Shown: piece by piece, positions 1 to 7,702 of the stretch | How positions within the stretch are numbered: position 1 is the stretch's first letter | Layout of the letters: every line of letters starts with the position of its first letter | Assembly: GCF_900182665.1 (NCBI RefSeq) | Contig: NZ_FXTL01000004.1 | Location: 119,170 to 183,169, forward strand | Direction of reading: 5' to 3' | DNA from: Propioniciclava tarda | Lineage (GTDB): Bacteria; Actinomycetota; Actinomycetes; Propionibacteriales; Propionibacteriaceae | Length of the DNA stretch: 64,000 nt | Notes under the pieces: generated by a model | Databases searched by the model: none | What the model was told of the DNA's origin: nothing | Seen by the model: the letters and a program-made list of their open reading frames with translations, nothing else | Translations under genes and position numbers: made by a program

Positions 1-264
1 GATCGCGTGGTCGCCGGGGTTGAGGAGTCCGGCGATCGCGAGGTTGAGGCCGTGGGTGGCGCTGTGGGTGAGGATCACCCGCTCGGGTGCGGCCCCGAAC
101 AGCCGCGCGGCCCGGGTCCGGACGCGCAACAGGATACGTCCGGCATCGAGGGCCTGGTCGTGCGCGCCGCGTCCGGGATTGCCGGCGCCCAGGGCCGCGG
201 TCATCGCCTCGGCGACGCCGGGGGCTTTCGGCCAGGACGTGGCCGCGTTGTCGAGGTAGATCAT
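1..264 (-). CDS. Class V aminotransferase / cysteine desulfurase-like protein (3' end outside window)
   Basis: The first 88 codons begin at ATG 264 and read into the left window edge. The N-terminus starts MIYLDNAATSWPKAPGV, the typical opening of NifS/SufS-like fold-type I PLP enzymes of the CsdA type, followed by a region containing RVILTHSATHGLNLAIAGL, which matches the family's early helix and loop. Enzymes of this group abstract sulfur or selenium from cysteine or selenocysteine. Its position directly downstream of yqeB, yedF and selD, on the same strand with a 64-bp gap, fits the desulfurase/selenocysteine lyase that often accompanies the selenium-cofactor genes and could supply selenium or sulfur to the cluster. 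The PLP lysine and active-site cysteine lie beyond the window, so the exact subfamily cannot be judged. Confidence 0.85.
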   Translation of the reverse strand, partial: MIYLDNAATSWPKAPGVAEAMTAALGAGNPGRGAHDQALDAGRILLRVRTRAARLFGAAPERVILTHSATHGLNLAIAGLLNPGDHAI

Positions 265-328
265 CGGACGCCTCGCAGGCTTGGTCCCTCGGCGGGGGGC
301 ACGGGGGTCGGGATGCTCATGGCGACCG

Positions 329-1309
329 TCAAACCCTGGCTGCTGGCCAGCGGCCGCTCGCCATGAGTCCCTGGAGCACGGCGTCCAACGCCCCACCGCC
401 GACGGCACGGGACTTGTCGGAGATGGTGTCCACCGAGGACGCGAGTTCCACGCGTGGATCGACGTCGGCGATCTTCATGCCCGCGTGCACGCGCGCGCCG
501 TCCGGGATCATCCCGCGGATCACCCCAGCGATCGCTGCCCGGACCTCAGGGGGACGGTGAGGTCTCCCGGCCGCGGCGGATTGCCTGCCGTAAGAGGGGA
601 TATCGCCCGGTCCGGCGACGCCACCGTCTTGAGGCTCATCGTCGGCCTCGATCAGACACACCACCTCGTCGGCCTCGACGACGTCGCCGATGCCGCGGAC
701 CACCCGAACCACCCCAGACGCCGGCGCATGCAGCACGCGCTCCTTGGCGCGTCCGGCGATCAAACCCGGGATGCCGGTGTTGGGCAGCGCGGGACCGTCT
801 CCGATGACGCGTCCGAGCTCGTGGCCGCGCATGGTCTCGATGACGTAGTGGCAGTCGACTCCCGCGGTGAACCCCGGCCCGAGCCCGACCACCACGGGTG
901 CCATCTCGATGGTGGTGCCCACGTTGCGCTTGGCCAGCACGGCGTCCACGACCGCCCACGGCCGGACCTCCCCCAGCAGCGCACCCTCGGGGTCGACCAG
1001 AACCGGTACCTGCCACCCGCTCCACGTGTGACTTTGTTGGCGACGACCCGACGAAAGTCGCACGTGGGACTCGGCGAGCACCCCGGACGCCTCCGCCCAG
1101 GACGCGACTCGGACGCCCTCCAGGTCCTCGACCACCCACCGGGCCTCGCGCACGGCCGTCGCCAGCGCCGCCCGCCACCGAATCGCCATCGGCTCGGCCG
1201 TCTCGAGCGCGACCACGGCGAACCCGGCGTGCACCAGCTTCTGGATCACCCCGGTCGCGATGTCGCCGGCCCCGCGGACGACAACGAGTCCCGGCACCTC
1301 AACCGTCAT
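329..1309 (-). CDS. yqeB: YqeB-type selenium-dependent molybdenum cofactor protein
   Basis: A 326-residue protein starting at ATG 1309, which overlaps the yedF stop in an ATGA junction, so the two are translationally coupled. The N-terminus (LVVVRGAGDIATGVIQKL) is the hallmark of the EF2563/YqeB family, followed by conserved stretches WVVEDL, VPVLVDPEG and GFTAGVDCHYVIETMRGHELGRV. Genes of this family co-occur with selD and yedF in organisms that make a labile selenium cofactor for molybdenum hydroxylases such as xanthine dehydrogenase; the biochemical step is not established. The protein is longer than the usual ~260-270 residues. Part of the excess is a hairpin-forming segment at 1022-1067 inserted in frame after residue ~80, and a second low-conservation stretch lies near 560-610 (about residues 234-250). 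Confidence 0.85.
   Translation of the reverse strand: MTVEVPGLVVVRGAGDIATGVIQKLVHAGFAVVALETAEPMAIRWRAALATAVREARWVVEDLEGVRVASWAEASGVLAESHVRLSSGRRQQSHTWSGWQVPVLVDPEGALLGEVRPWAVVDAVLAKRNVGTTIEMAPVVVGLGPGFTAGVDCHYVIETMRGHELGRVIGDGPALPNTGIPGLIAGRAKERVLHAPASGVVRVVRGIGDVVEADEVVCLIEADDEPQDGGVAGPGDIPSYGRQSAAAGRPHRPPEVRAAIAGVIRGMIPDGARVHAGMKIADVDPRVELASSVDTISDKSRAVGGGALDAVLQGLMASGRWPAARV
1022..1067. repeat. Palindromic element inside yqeB
   Basis: CCACGTGTGACTTTG (1022-1036) pairs imperfectly with CGAAAGTCGCACGTGG (1052-1067), giving a long hairpin of the REP type. It lies inside the yqeB reading frame without breaking it and encodes a segment (RLSSGRRQQSHTWSGW) that does not look like the family. The flanking residues resume the conserved VPVLVDPEG block. 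Confidence 0.65.
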
Positions 1310-1908
1310 GGCTTGATGATGAGATCTGCCGCGCTGAGGATCTCGACGATCGTGTACATGTTCGACACCCCGCCGACCGCCAGCTTGTCGCCGAGCCCGT
1401 AGTGGTTCAGGCAGGTGCCGCACGTGAGCACCTGGACGCCGGCGTCCTCGAGCCGCTTGAGGTCCTCGATCGACTCCGAGCCCTCGGTCGTCAGGTAAGC
1501 GCCGCCGTTGTAGAAGAGCACCGAGTCGGGCCACGCGTCCGCCTCGGTGAGCGCGTACAGGAACCCCTTCAGCAGCGTCGCGCCCAGGCGCTCGTCGCCT
1601 TCGCCCATGGTCCGGGACGACACTGCGACCACCCGCACCTTCCGTCCGGACGCCGCCGGCGCACCCTCAGCGGAACCGGCGGCGTCGGCGTCTGGGCTGG
1701 TCAGCTGGACGCGGAACTCGCCCGGGGCGTCCGAGCCGCGCACGAAGCCATAGCCGCGCTGGGACGCGAACTTCGCCAGGTTCTCGACCGAGGTCGGGTT
1801 GTCGACGATGACCTCGAACGTCGTGCCGGGCGCGGAGGCTTCGAGCGCCTTCTTCGTCTCGATCACGGGGATCGGGCAGGACTTTCCGGTGAGGTCCAGG
1901 GTCTGCAT
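1306..1908 (-). CDS. yedF: Selenium metabolism protein YedF (TusA-like plus DsrE-like)
   Basis: A 200-residue two-domain protein. The N-terminal ~75 residues are a TusA/SirA-like domain with the SCPIPVIETKKAL motif, whose CPxP cysteine carries sulfur or selenium in relatives. Residues ~85-200 form a DsrE-like domain ending with a TCGTCL motif and VGGVSNMYTIVEIL, matching the family usually called YedF in selenium metabolism. It starts 11 bp after selD and overlaps yqeB by four bases, so selD-yedF-yqeB is a tight operon. The likely role is handling selenium or a per-selenide during production of the labile selenium cofactor. That role rests on conserved gene neighbourhood rather than on biochemistry. 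Confidence 0.9.
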   Translation of the reverse strand: MQTLDLTGKSCPIPVIETKKALEASAPGTTFEVIVDNPTSVENLAKFASQRGYGFVRGSDAPGEFRVQLTSPDADAAGSAEGAPAASGRKVRVVAVSSRTMGEGDERLGATLLKGFLYALTEADAWPDSVLFYNGGAYLTTEGSESIEDLKRLEDAGVQVLTCGTCLNHYGLGDKLAVGGVSNMYTIVEILSAADLIIKP

Positions 1909-1919
1909 GGCGTGCCTTT

Positions 1920-2963
1920 CTATCGGACCAGGATCGTGTGCTCGGCCCGCTCGGTGACGGTCCCGATGATGGACGCCGCGAGTCGCGTCCCGCTGGCGGC
2001 GCGGTCGTCGGCCAGGGCGGCGACGTACGCGTCGGCGTCCGGACGGGGCATCGCGACCAGCAGGCCACCGGACGTTTGCGCGTCGAACAGCACCTCCTGG
2101 ACGCCGAAGGGGACGCGGTCGAAGACGAGCCCGTTCGCCTCGGCGTGGGTGCGGTTGCGTTGGGCGGCGGCGGTGAGGAAGAAGCCTTCGGCCAGCGTCC
2201 GGACGTGCGGGATCAGGGGCAGCGCGAGGGTGTCGATAGTGGCGCTGAAGTCGGTGCCGAGCATCTCGAGGAGGTGGCCGGCGAGTCCGAATCCGGTGAC
2301 GTCAGTGACGGCGTGCGGGGTCTGGAGGAGTTCGGCGGCGCGCAGGTTGAGCTCGGTCATGGACGCGACGGCCGCCTCGAAGGCGCCGGGCGGGGCCGAG
2401 TCGAGGCGGTGCGCGGCGCAGGCGATGCCGACGCCGAGGGGCTTGGTCAGGACGAGCGCGTCGCCCGGCTGCGGGGTGTCGTTGCGCCACAGGTGGCGCG
2501 GGTCGACGGTGCCCGTGACGCTCAGCCCGTACAGGACGCCGTCGCCGGTGATCGAATGCCCGCCCGCGAGCGAGGCGCCGGCCGCGGCGACCCGCTCGGC
2601 GCCCCCCGCCAGGATCGCGCCCAGTTGGTTGAGGTCGCCGTCCTCATCGAAGGCCACGATGTTGAGCGCCGTGCGGACGCGTCCGCCCATGGCCCACACG
2701 TCACTCATCGCGTTGGCCGCTGCGATCTGGCCGAACGTGTACGGGTCGGCCACGACGGGCGGGAAGAAGTCGAGGGTGCTGACGACCGCTAGGTCGTCGG
2801 TGAGGCGCAGCACGGCGGCGTCGTCGGACGAGGCGAAGCCCACCAGGAGGTCAGGGTCGGTGGGGGCGGGAAGCTGCGACAGCACCCGCGAGAGCGCGCG
2901 GGGGCCGAGCTTGGCCGTGCATCCGCCGCCGGAGCAGAACAGTGGCGCGATGGTCGCGTCCAT
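1920..2963 (-). CDS. selD: Selenide, water dikinase
   Basis: A 347-residue SelD that makes selenophosphate from selenide and ATP. The glycine-rich start CSGGGCTAKLGP holds the catalytic Cys15 and Lys18 at the spacing of Cys17/Lys20 in E. coli SelD. The ATP-binding AIRS fold follows, with DDAAVL, STLDFFPPVVADPYTFGQIAAANAMSD in pieces and VTDVTGFGLAGHL, and the C-terminal AIRS domain ends in the DAQTSGGLL motif. The catalytic residue is encoded as Cys, not a UGA selenocysteine. It starts at ATG 2963 behind a strong GGGAGGAGG ribosome site and is first in the operon. No selA, selB or selC is visible in the window; with yqeB and yedF next door the selenophosphate is probably used for the molybdenum-enzyme selenium cofactor. 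Confidence 0.95.
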   Translation of the reverse strand: MDATIAPLFCSGGGCTAKLGPRALSRVLSQLPAPTDPDLLVGFASSDDAAVLRLTDDLAVVSTLDFFPPVVADPYTFGQIAAANAMSDVWAMGGRVRTALNIVAFDEDGDLNQLGAILAGGAERVAAAGASLAGGHSITGDGVLYGLSVTGTVDPRHLWRNDTPQPGDALVLTKPLGVGIACAAHRLDSAPPGAFEAAVASMTELNLRAAELLQTPHAVTDVTGFGLAGHLLEMLGTDFSATIDTLALPLIPHVRTLAEGFFLTAAAQRNRTHAEANGLVFDRVPFGVQEVLFDAQTSGGLLVAMPRPDADAYVAALADDRAASGTRLAASIIGTVTERAEHTILVR

Positions 2964-3053
2964 GCGTCCTCCTCCCGGCGAGTGGTATCGAAATGGTAGT
3001 CCCGGGGGCGGTAGTGCGGCGCCCGGGGCGTCCGCTGGGCAACTACCAATCGT

Positions 3054-4172
3054 GTGCTACTCGACAAATCGGGGACAGGGCGGTGGTCGATGGCTGAATC
3101 GGGGCGAATTCGCCCTCAACCCGGCATCGGGAACCACGCTGCACCGAGATCCGATCGCGACGGTCCGGGTGCGGGGCCGGTGCAGGGGTCGGACGCCGAT
3201 GCGGTCCCCGACGCGGCCTGGCTCGACACCATCGAGGACGCCGCCGCCGGGGCCGACGTCCTGCTCGGGATGCCGGTGGCGGGCTTCCACGCCGGCTCGG
3301 CCGCGCTCGCCGTGGGCGCGACCAGGGTGTTCGGGGTCCTGCAACCGTTCGAGCCGACCCGCGACTTCCCGCCCGCCGGACTCGGGCTGCGTCGCGTGCC
3401 GCGGTGGCTGAATCGTCCGCTGGGGAGGTTCGTCGAGTCCCTGGCTTGGCGGGTCGCGGGGCCGCCGCTCAACAAGGCCCGCCGCGCGAGGGGACAGCCG
3501 CCCATCGGAGATCCCATCCGTGGCCAGCGCATGCTGTGCGGCTGGTCACCGACCCTGCTGACCGCGCCGGACGACTGGCCCGCCGACCGCTTCACGGTCA
3601 CCGGGGCGTGGCGGCTGCCACCCGACTCGGGCTGGCGTCCGGACGCCGATCTGACGACCTTTCTGGACGCCGGCGAGCCCCCGATCTACCTCGGCTTCGG
3701 GTCGATGCCGCCCATCTCGGGCATGGACCGCCTGCTCCGCACCCTTCTCGACGGCCTCGTCGGACGCCGCATCCTGGTGTCGGCCGGCTGGGCCGAGCTG
3801 GGCTCAACCGCGCTGCCATCAGGGGTCTTGCGCATCGGACCCGTCCCGCACGAGTGGCTGTTCCCGCGCTGCGCCGCGATCATCCACCACTGCGGCGCCG
3901 GCACGACGCACGCGGCGGCGGCGTCCGGGGTGCCGTCGATCCCGGTTCCGTTCACGCTGGACCAGCCCTTCTGGGCCGGACGCCTCCGGGCCGTCGGCAT
4001 CGGCTCGCGTCCCCTGGATCCCCGTCGACCCCGTTCGGACGCCGTCGCCGCGGCCCTGGCTGAGGTCGAGTCTGCGGCGATGCGTGAGCGAGCCCGGGAG
4101 GTGGCCGAGGCCATGGCGTCCGAGGATGGCGTCCGGGTCGCGGTCGCGGCGATCGAGGCGCTCGTCGCCTGA
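3054..4172 (+). pseudogene. N-terminally truncated GT-B glycosyltransferase (UGT-like)
   Basis: The frame from about codon 45 on is a recognisable glycosyltransferase of the UDP-glucose:sterol / macrolide GT family. It contains EPPIYLGFGSMPP and the nucleotide-sugar-binding tail with GPVPHEWLFPRCAAIIHHCG, GAGTTHAAAASGVPSI and PFTLDQPFWAGRL. About the first 100-120 residues of the N-terminal Rossmann domain, including the usual opening glycine-rich loop, are missing. The upstream part of the open frame reads through repeat-like DNA. There is no good ribosome site at the first ATG; a GTG at 3180 is an alternative. The acceptor-binding half is therefore lost and the gene is probably a remnant, although the C-terminal half is intact with no frameshift. 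Confidence 0.6.
3056..3150. repeat. Repeat-like segment fused to the 5' end of the glycosyltransferase remnant
   Basis: The stretch carrying GGGGCGAATT and, further on, GAACCACGCTG resembles a segment at about 24030-24100 inside ligD, which has the same two words in the same order. It is not typical of glycosyltransferase coding sequence and sits where that gene's N-terminal domain should be. Only two copies were noticed and the similarity is patchy. Confidence 0.4.
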
Positions 4173-4230
4173 TCGCCTGACGGGGCGCGAGCGTCCAGGT
4201 GGCCGACGGCGGGCCCAGGCCAACCGATGA

Positions 4231-4274
4231 CTGAGTGCTGAACGTTTCGGATGTCCGACACATCGAGCACTCAG
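4231..4274. repeat. Inverted repeat CTGAGTGCT/AGCACTCAG
   Basis: Perfect 9-bp arms at 4231-4239 and 4266-4274 with a small inner TCGGA/TCCGA stem. It lies between the glycosyltransferase remnant and egsA and resembles the ACTGGGTGCT family seen at 20.4 and 30.2 kb. There is no T tract, so it is not a convincing terminator. Confidence 0.55.
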
Positions 4275-4404
4275 ACGCCATGCCGGGCTCGGAGGCATCC
4301 CGATCGCTGTCGTCCGTGGCCCGCTGCGGGCCCGACGACGTGGACCGGTGCCCGCGGCGTCCGCATCTGCGACAGGCTGGGGGCAGCCGACGGAAGGGAC
4401 TGCC

Positions 4405-5751
4405 ATGACCCACGAACTCATCAGCGAGGGGCTCGCGGCGGCGAGCGACACGCGGGTGGTCGAGGTGGCGCGGGGGCTGCTGCCGCGGATCCCGGCGATC
4501 CTGGCGGAGGAACTGTTCGACGGACGCCGTCCCGCGCTGGTCGTCGCCGACGAGCGCACCTGGGACGCCGCCGGCCGGTCGGTGTTTGAGGGGCTTCAGG
4601 GGCTGGGCGTGCCGACGGTGGAGCCCGTGATCTTCCCCGGCGAGCCGCCCGTGTACGCCGACCTCGCGATCAGCCGCGACATCCAGGCGCGGCTGGCCGA
4701 GACGGACGCGACCGGCGTGGCCGTCGGCTCGGGCACGATCAACGACCTGGTCAAGCTGGCCTCGGGCGACCTCGGACGCCCCTACGCGGTCGTCGGGACG
4801 GCGGCGTCCATGGATGGGTACTCCGGCTTCGGGGCGCCCATGAGCGCGGACGGGGTCAAGCAGACGCGTCCTTGCGCGGCGCCGGCCGTGTGTCTGATCG
4901 ACCTCGACGTCGCCGCGGCGGCGCCCGGGTGGCTGGTGGCGTCCGGGTACGGCGACCTGTCGGCGAAGATCCCCGCCGGAGCCGACTGGATCCTCGCGGA
5001 CGCCGTCGGCCTCGACCCGATCGATCCGCTCGCGTGGAAGCTCGTGCAGAGCGGCGTGGCCGAGGCGCTGTCGCGTCCGGAGGCGCTGGCCGCCGGCGAC
5101 GCCGACGCCTACTCGGGCCTGGTGTCGGGTCTGGTGCTGTCCGGTTTGGCGATGCAGGTCTACCGCGGGACGCGTCCGGCGTCCGGCGCCGAGCACTACT
5201 TCGCCCACCTGTGGGAGCTCGACCACCTGGGCGTCGACCGGAATCCGCCCTTGTCGCATGGGCAAAAGGTCGCCATCGGCACGCTCGCGATGTGTGCGTT
5301 CTACGAGCGCTTCCTCGCCCGGGACCTGACCTCGCTTGATGTGGACGCCGCCGCTGCGGCGTGGCCGACCTGGGACGAGCTGGAGGCGTCCGTTCGTGGT
5401 CGCTTCGCGGGGTCGTTGGGCGACTACGCGGTGGGGGAGACGCGGGCGAAGTACCTGGATGCGGCTGGCGTCCGCGAGCGGTTGCGGCGCTTCGTGGACG
5501 GCTGGCCGAGCCTGCGTCCACGGGTCCAGGCGCAGTTGGTGCCCGCCCGGCGGTTGCAGTCGATGCTGCGTGGCGCGGGTGCGCCGTCGGTGCCCGCCGA
5601 CCTCGGACTCACCCCGGACGCCGTCCGCGCGACCTTCCCGCTGGCGATGTTCTACCGCTCGCGCTACACCGTCTTGGACCTTGCACACGAGGCCGGCTGG
5701 TTCGACGAGCTCGTCGACGAGGTCTTCGCGTCCGGGGGGCTTTGGACCTGA
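4405..5751 (+). CDS. egsA: sn-Glycerol-1-phosphate dehydrogenase (AraM/EgsA family)
   Basis: A 448-residue member of the iron-containing-alcohol-dehydrogenase-like G1PDH family, which reduces dihydroxyacetone phosphate to sn-glycerol 1-phosphate with NAD(P)H and needs a divalent metal. Recognisable blocks are GVAVGSGTINDLVKLAS (nucleotide binding), SMDGYSGFGAPMSADGVKQT, GYGDLSAKIPAGADWILAD with the metal-ligand Asp, and GAEHYFAHLWEL followed by LSHGQKVAIGTLAM with metal-ligand histidines. ATG 4405 is chosen over an upstream in-frame ATG at 4348 because it has GGAAGGGA at the right distance and begins the conserved part. Bacterial homologues include B. subtilis AraM. Nothing next to it (no GGGP synthase) shows where its product goes. 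Confidence 0.9.
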   Translation: MTHELISEGLAAASDTRVVEVARGLLPRIPAILAEELFDGRRPALVVADERTWDAAGRSVFEGLQGLGVPTVEPVIFPGEPPVYADLAISRDIQARLAETDATGVAVGSGTINDLVKLASGDLGRPYAVVGTAASMDGYSGFGAPMSADGVKQTRPCAAPAVCLIDLDVAAAAPGWLVASGYGDLSAKIPAGADWILADAVGLDPIDPLAWKLVQSGVAEALSRPEALAAGDADAYSGLVSGLVLSGLAMQVYRGTRPASGAEHYFAHLWELDHLGVDRNPPLSHGQKVAIGTLAMCAFYERFLARDLTSLDVDAAAAAWPTWDELEASVRGRFAGSLGDYAVGETRAKYLDAAGVRERLRRFVDGWPSLRPRVQAQLVPARRLQSMLRGAGAPSVPADLGLTPDAVRATFPLAMFYRSRYTVLDLAHEAGWFDELVDEVFASGGLWT

Positions 5752-5851
5752 GGCGTCGCGGGTCTCGCCGCGTGGGTGTGAGTTCCCTGGACGATGCGCG
5801 TCGCGCCGAGGAGGACGGCGCACGATGTGAGCGGCTGGCAGATCAGGCCGC

Positions 5852-5934
5852 CAACCCGGATTTGGTGTCTCTCACGATGGGTGGCTGCGCGTTTCGGCGA
5901 TCTCGCGTCCTTGAGAGTGACGAAAATCGGGTTG
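5852..5934. repeat. REPIN-like element, family 1 copy A
   Basis: An ~83-bp palindrome with left arm CAACCCGGATTTGGTGTCTC and right arm GAGAGTGACGAAAATCGGGTTG split by a ~40-bp variable centre. It is followed 17 bp later by copy B. Other copies are at 28362, 32898, 43245 (half) and 57849. Confidence 0.85.
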
Positions 5935-5951
5935 ACGCCCGCGCTCGGGAA

Positions 5952-6034
5952 AACCCGGTTTTGGTGTCTCTCGGCGAGGCTGGGGCGTCGGAATCCACGT
6001 CCGGGCGAGCGTGGGAGTGACCAAAATCGGGTTG
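5952..6034. repeat. REPIN-like element, family 1 copy B
   Basis: Arms AACCCGGTTTTGGTGTCTC and GGGAGTGACCAAAATCGGGTT, the same size and layout as copy A. The two copies fill most of the 317-bp gap between egsA and the serine hydrolase gene, which otherwise shows no gene or RNA signal. Confidence 0.85.
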
Positions 6035-6068
6035 AAGCCGATGCGCGGTCCCGGGAGGGTGCGGAGGG

Positions 6069-7403
6069 TCACGCCCAGGTGCGCAGGTCCCGCAGCGCCG
6101 GTCCGTGCAGGGGCGAGGTCAGCCAGGCCACGCCCGTCCGAGCGCCGAGGCGGACGACCAGCACGTGTGGCGTGTCGGTGAACACCAGGTGCGCGACGGC
6201 GTCCGACCCCTCGGTGCCCATCGCCAGCGCGACCGGCACGTTGTCGGGGCCGACCAGTTGGCGCGTCCAGCCGGGTCCGCCGGCCAGGCTGAGCGGGACG
6301 CCGTCCCAGGTCAGCGCCAGCGTCCAGCGGTCCCCGTCCCGTGAGGCACGGGCGTCGGTGACCTCCGGGACGCACCCCTGAACCGATCCCGGCGCGAGAA
6401 CTGGACGCGGCGGCACGACGGCGGCACTCCACGGTCCGGACGCGCCGGCGTCCGTCGGCATCGGTAGCGCCAACTCGCCGGGCGATGCCCACGGCTCCGC
6501 CAGTGCCGGGACGAGGTGCTCGAACACCAACTCGAGCACCGCCTTGCCGCCCTCGATTCCGCCGCTGGTCAGGGTGATCGTCGCCTCCGGCTCGGGCAGG
6601 ACGAAGCTGAACTGCCCGTACGCACCGTCCAGTCGGTACCCCTCGCGGCCGCCCCACACCTGGTAGCCGTAGCCGAGCGCCCAGTCGGGGTTCTCCTCGA
6701 AGCGGGTATCGATGTGCATCGTGGACGCCGCCGCGACCCAGCCCTCCGGCAGCACCCGGCGTCCATCGTGAACGCCGTCGTTGAGATAGAGCTCGCCGAT
6801 CGCCGACAGCTCCCGCGTCGTCAGCCGACACCCGCTGAAGCCCCATTCGCGGCCGAGGCGATCGACCTCCCAGGCCGGCGCGATGCCCAGCGGCTCGAAC
6901 AGTCGGGGACGCAGGAACGCCATCAGCGAACCGCCCGTCCGGCGCCGTACGAGTTCGCCCAGCAGCCAGGACGCTCCGTTGTTGTAAACGTGTCGCGACC
7001 CGACGGGCGTCTGCGGCGGGATCGACAGCAGCGCCCGCGCCCCGTCGCCGTCGGGAGCCGCGCGAACCGCGTCGAGGGTGTCGGCGTCGTGGCCGGTCGA
7101 CATCGACAAGATGTGGTGCACGGTCAGCTCGGCCGTGCGATCGTCGACACCGTCCGGCACACTCTCGGGCAGCAGGTCGACGATGCGGTCGTCCAGTCCG
7201 AACAGCCCCTCCCCAACAGCCAGCCCCACGGCCGTGGCCGCCACCGTCTTGGACGCCGAATAGACCAGCGTCCGGTCGGACGCGACGTACGGCGTCCAAT
7301 AGGCCTCGACCTTCGTTTCACCCCGGACCTTCACCAGCAGCGAATGCAGGCTGACCAGGGGCGATGCGTCGGCGGCGGCGAGAAAGGCGGCGAGGGCGTC
7401 CAT
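6069..7403 (-). CDS. Serine hydrolase, class C beta-lactamase/PBP-like family
   Basis: A 444-residue protein of the beta-lactamase (Pfam 00144-type) superfamily. The catalytic SxxK is Ser49-Ala-Ser-Lys52 in LVYSASKTVAATAVGLA, and the YxN motif is Tyr140-Asn-Asn in RHVYNNGASWLLGEL. Around residues 340-430 a beta-rich C-terminal part of ~100 residues follows the catalytic domain. There is no signal peptide, so it probably acts in the cytoplasm as an esterase or peptidase; the substrate is unknown. ATG 7403 is the first start that fits the family, since longer upstream frames run through low-complexity intergenic DNA. It stands alone between repeat DNA and korB. Confidence 0.85.
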   Translation of the reverse strand: MDALAAFLAAADASPLVSLHSLLVKVRGETKVEAYWTPYVASDRTLVYSASKTVAATAVGLAVGEGLFGLDDRIVDLLPESVPDGVDDRTAELTVHHILSMSTGHDADTLDAVRAAPDGDGARALLSIPPQTPVGSRHVYNNGASWLLGELVRRRTGGSLMAFLRPRLFEPLGIAPAWEVDRLGREWGFSGCRLTTRELSAIGELYLNDGVHDGRRVLPEGWVAAASTMHIDTRFEENPDWALGYGYQVWGGREGYRLDGAYGQFSFVLPEPEATITLTSGGIEGGKAVLELVFEHLVPALAEPWASPGELALPMPTDAGASGPWSAAVVPPRPVLAPGSVQGCVPEVTDARASRDGDRWTLALTWDGVPLSLAGGPGWTRQLVGPDNVPVALAMGTEGSDAVAHLVFTDTPHVLVVRLGARTGVAWLTSPLHGPALRDLRTWA

Positions 7404-7702
7404 GCCCAGCAGCCTACGGTCGCGGACCCTGCCGCCGTCGCGTCCATCTGGACGCCGTTTGAGCCGGCGGACGCTGAAGGCTGGCCTGGACGCCGAGGTT
7501 CTGCGCCGCGTCCGACGCCCAGTGCCCCCGGACGCCTCTCGTCCGGGACCCGGGGCGATCACTGCGAGGTCGAGGCCCTGATGGGGGCGCTTTCCCCACA
7601 GTGATGACTCGGACGCGTCGGCGTCCAAGAATCGCCCCCGGCAACCCAACCGACAGGACGTTGCCCGCCGCCCTCACGGGACGGCGGGCTTCGAGCGATG
7701 AC
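7404..7702. other. Intergenic gap with a weak palindrome
   Basis: Between the serine hydrolase start and the korB stop. Around 7557-7608 the words GATCACTG and CAGTGATGAC form an imperfect inverted repeat. No gene, terminator or RNA is convincing here. Confidence 0.5.

Noticed and set aside
1920..2963. A selenocysteine in SelD
   Set aside because: The catalytic residue is encoded by a normal Cys codon, and no in-frame TGA occurs before the natural stop.
898..3411. A long plus-strand open frame across the selenium locus
   Set aside because: It is antisense to yqeB, yedF and selD, is Arg/Pro-rich and matches no family. High GC makes long antisense frames common.
3952..5823. A long minus-strand frame opposite egsA
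   Set aside because: Composition is Arg/Gly/His-rich and there is no ribosome site; it mirrors egsA codon positions.
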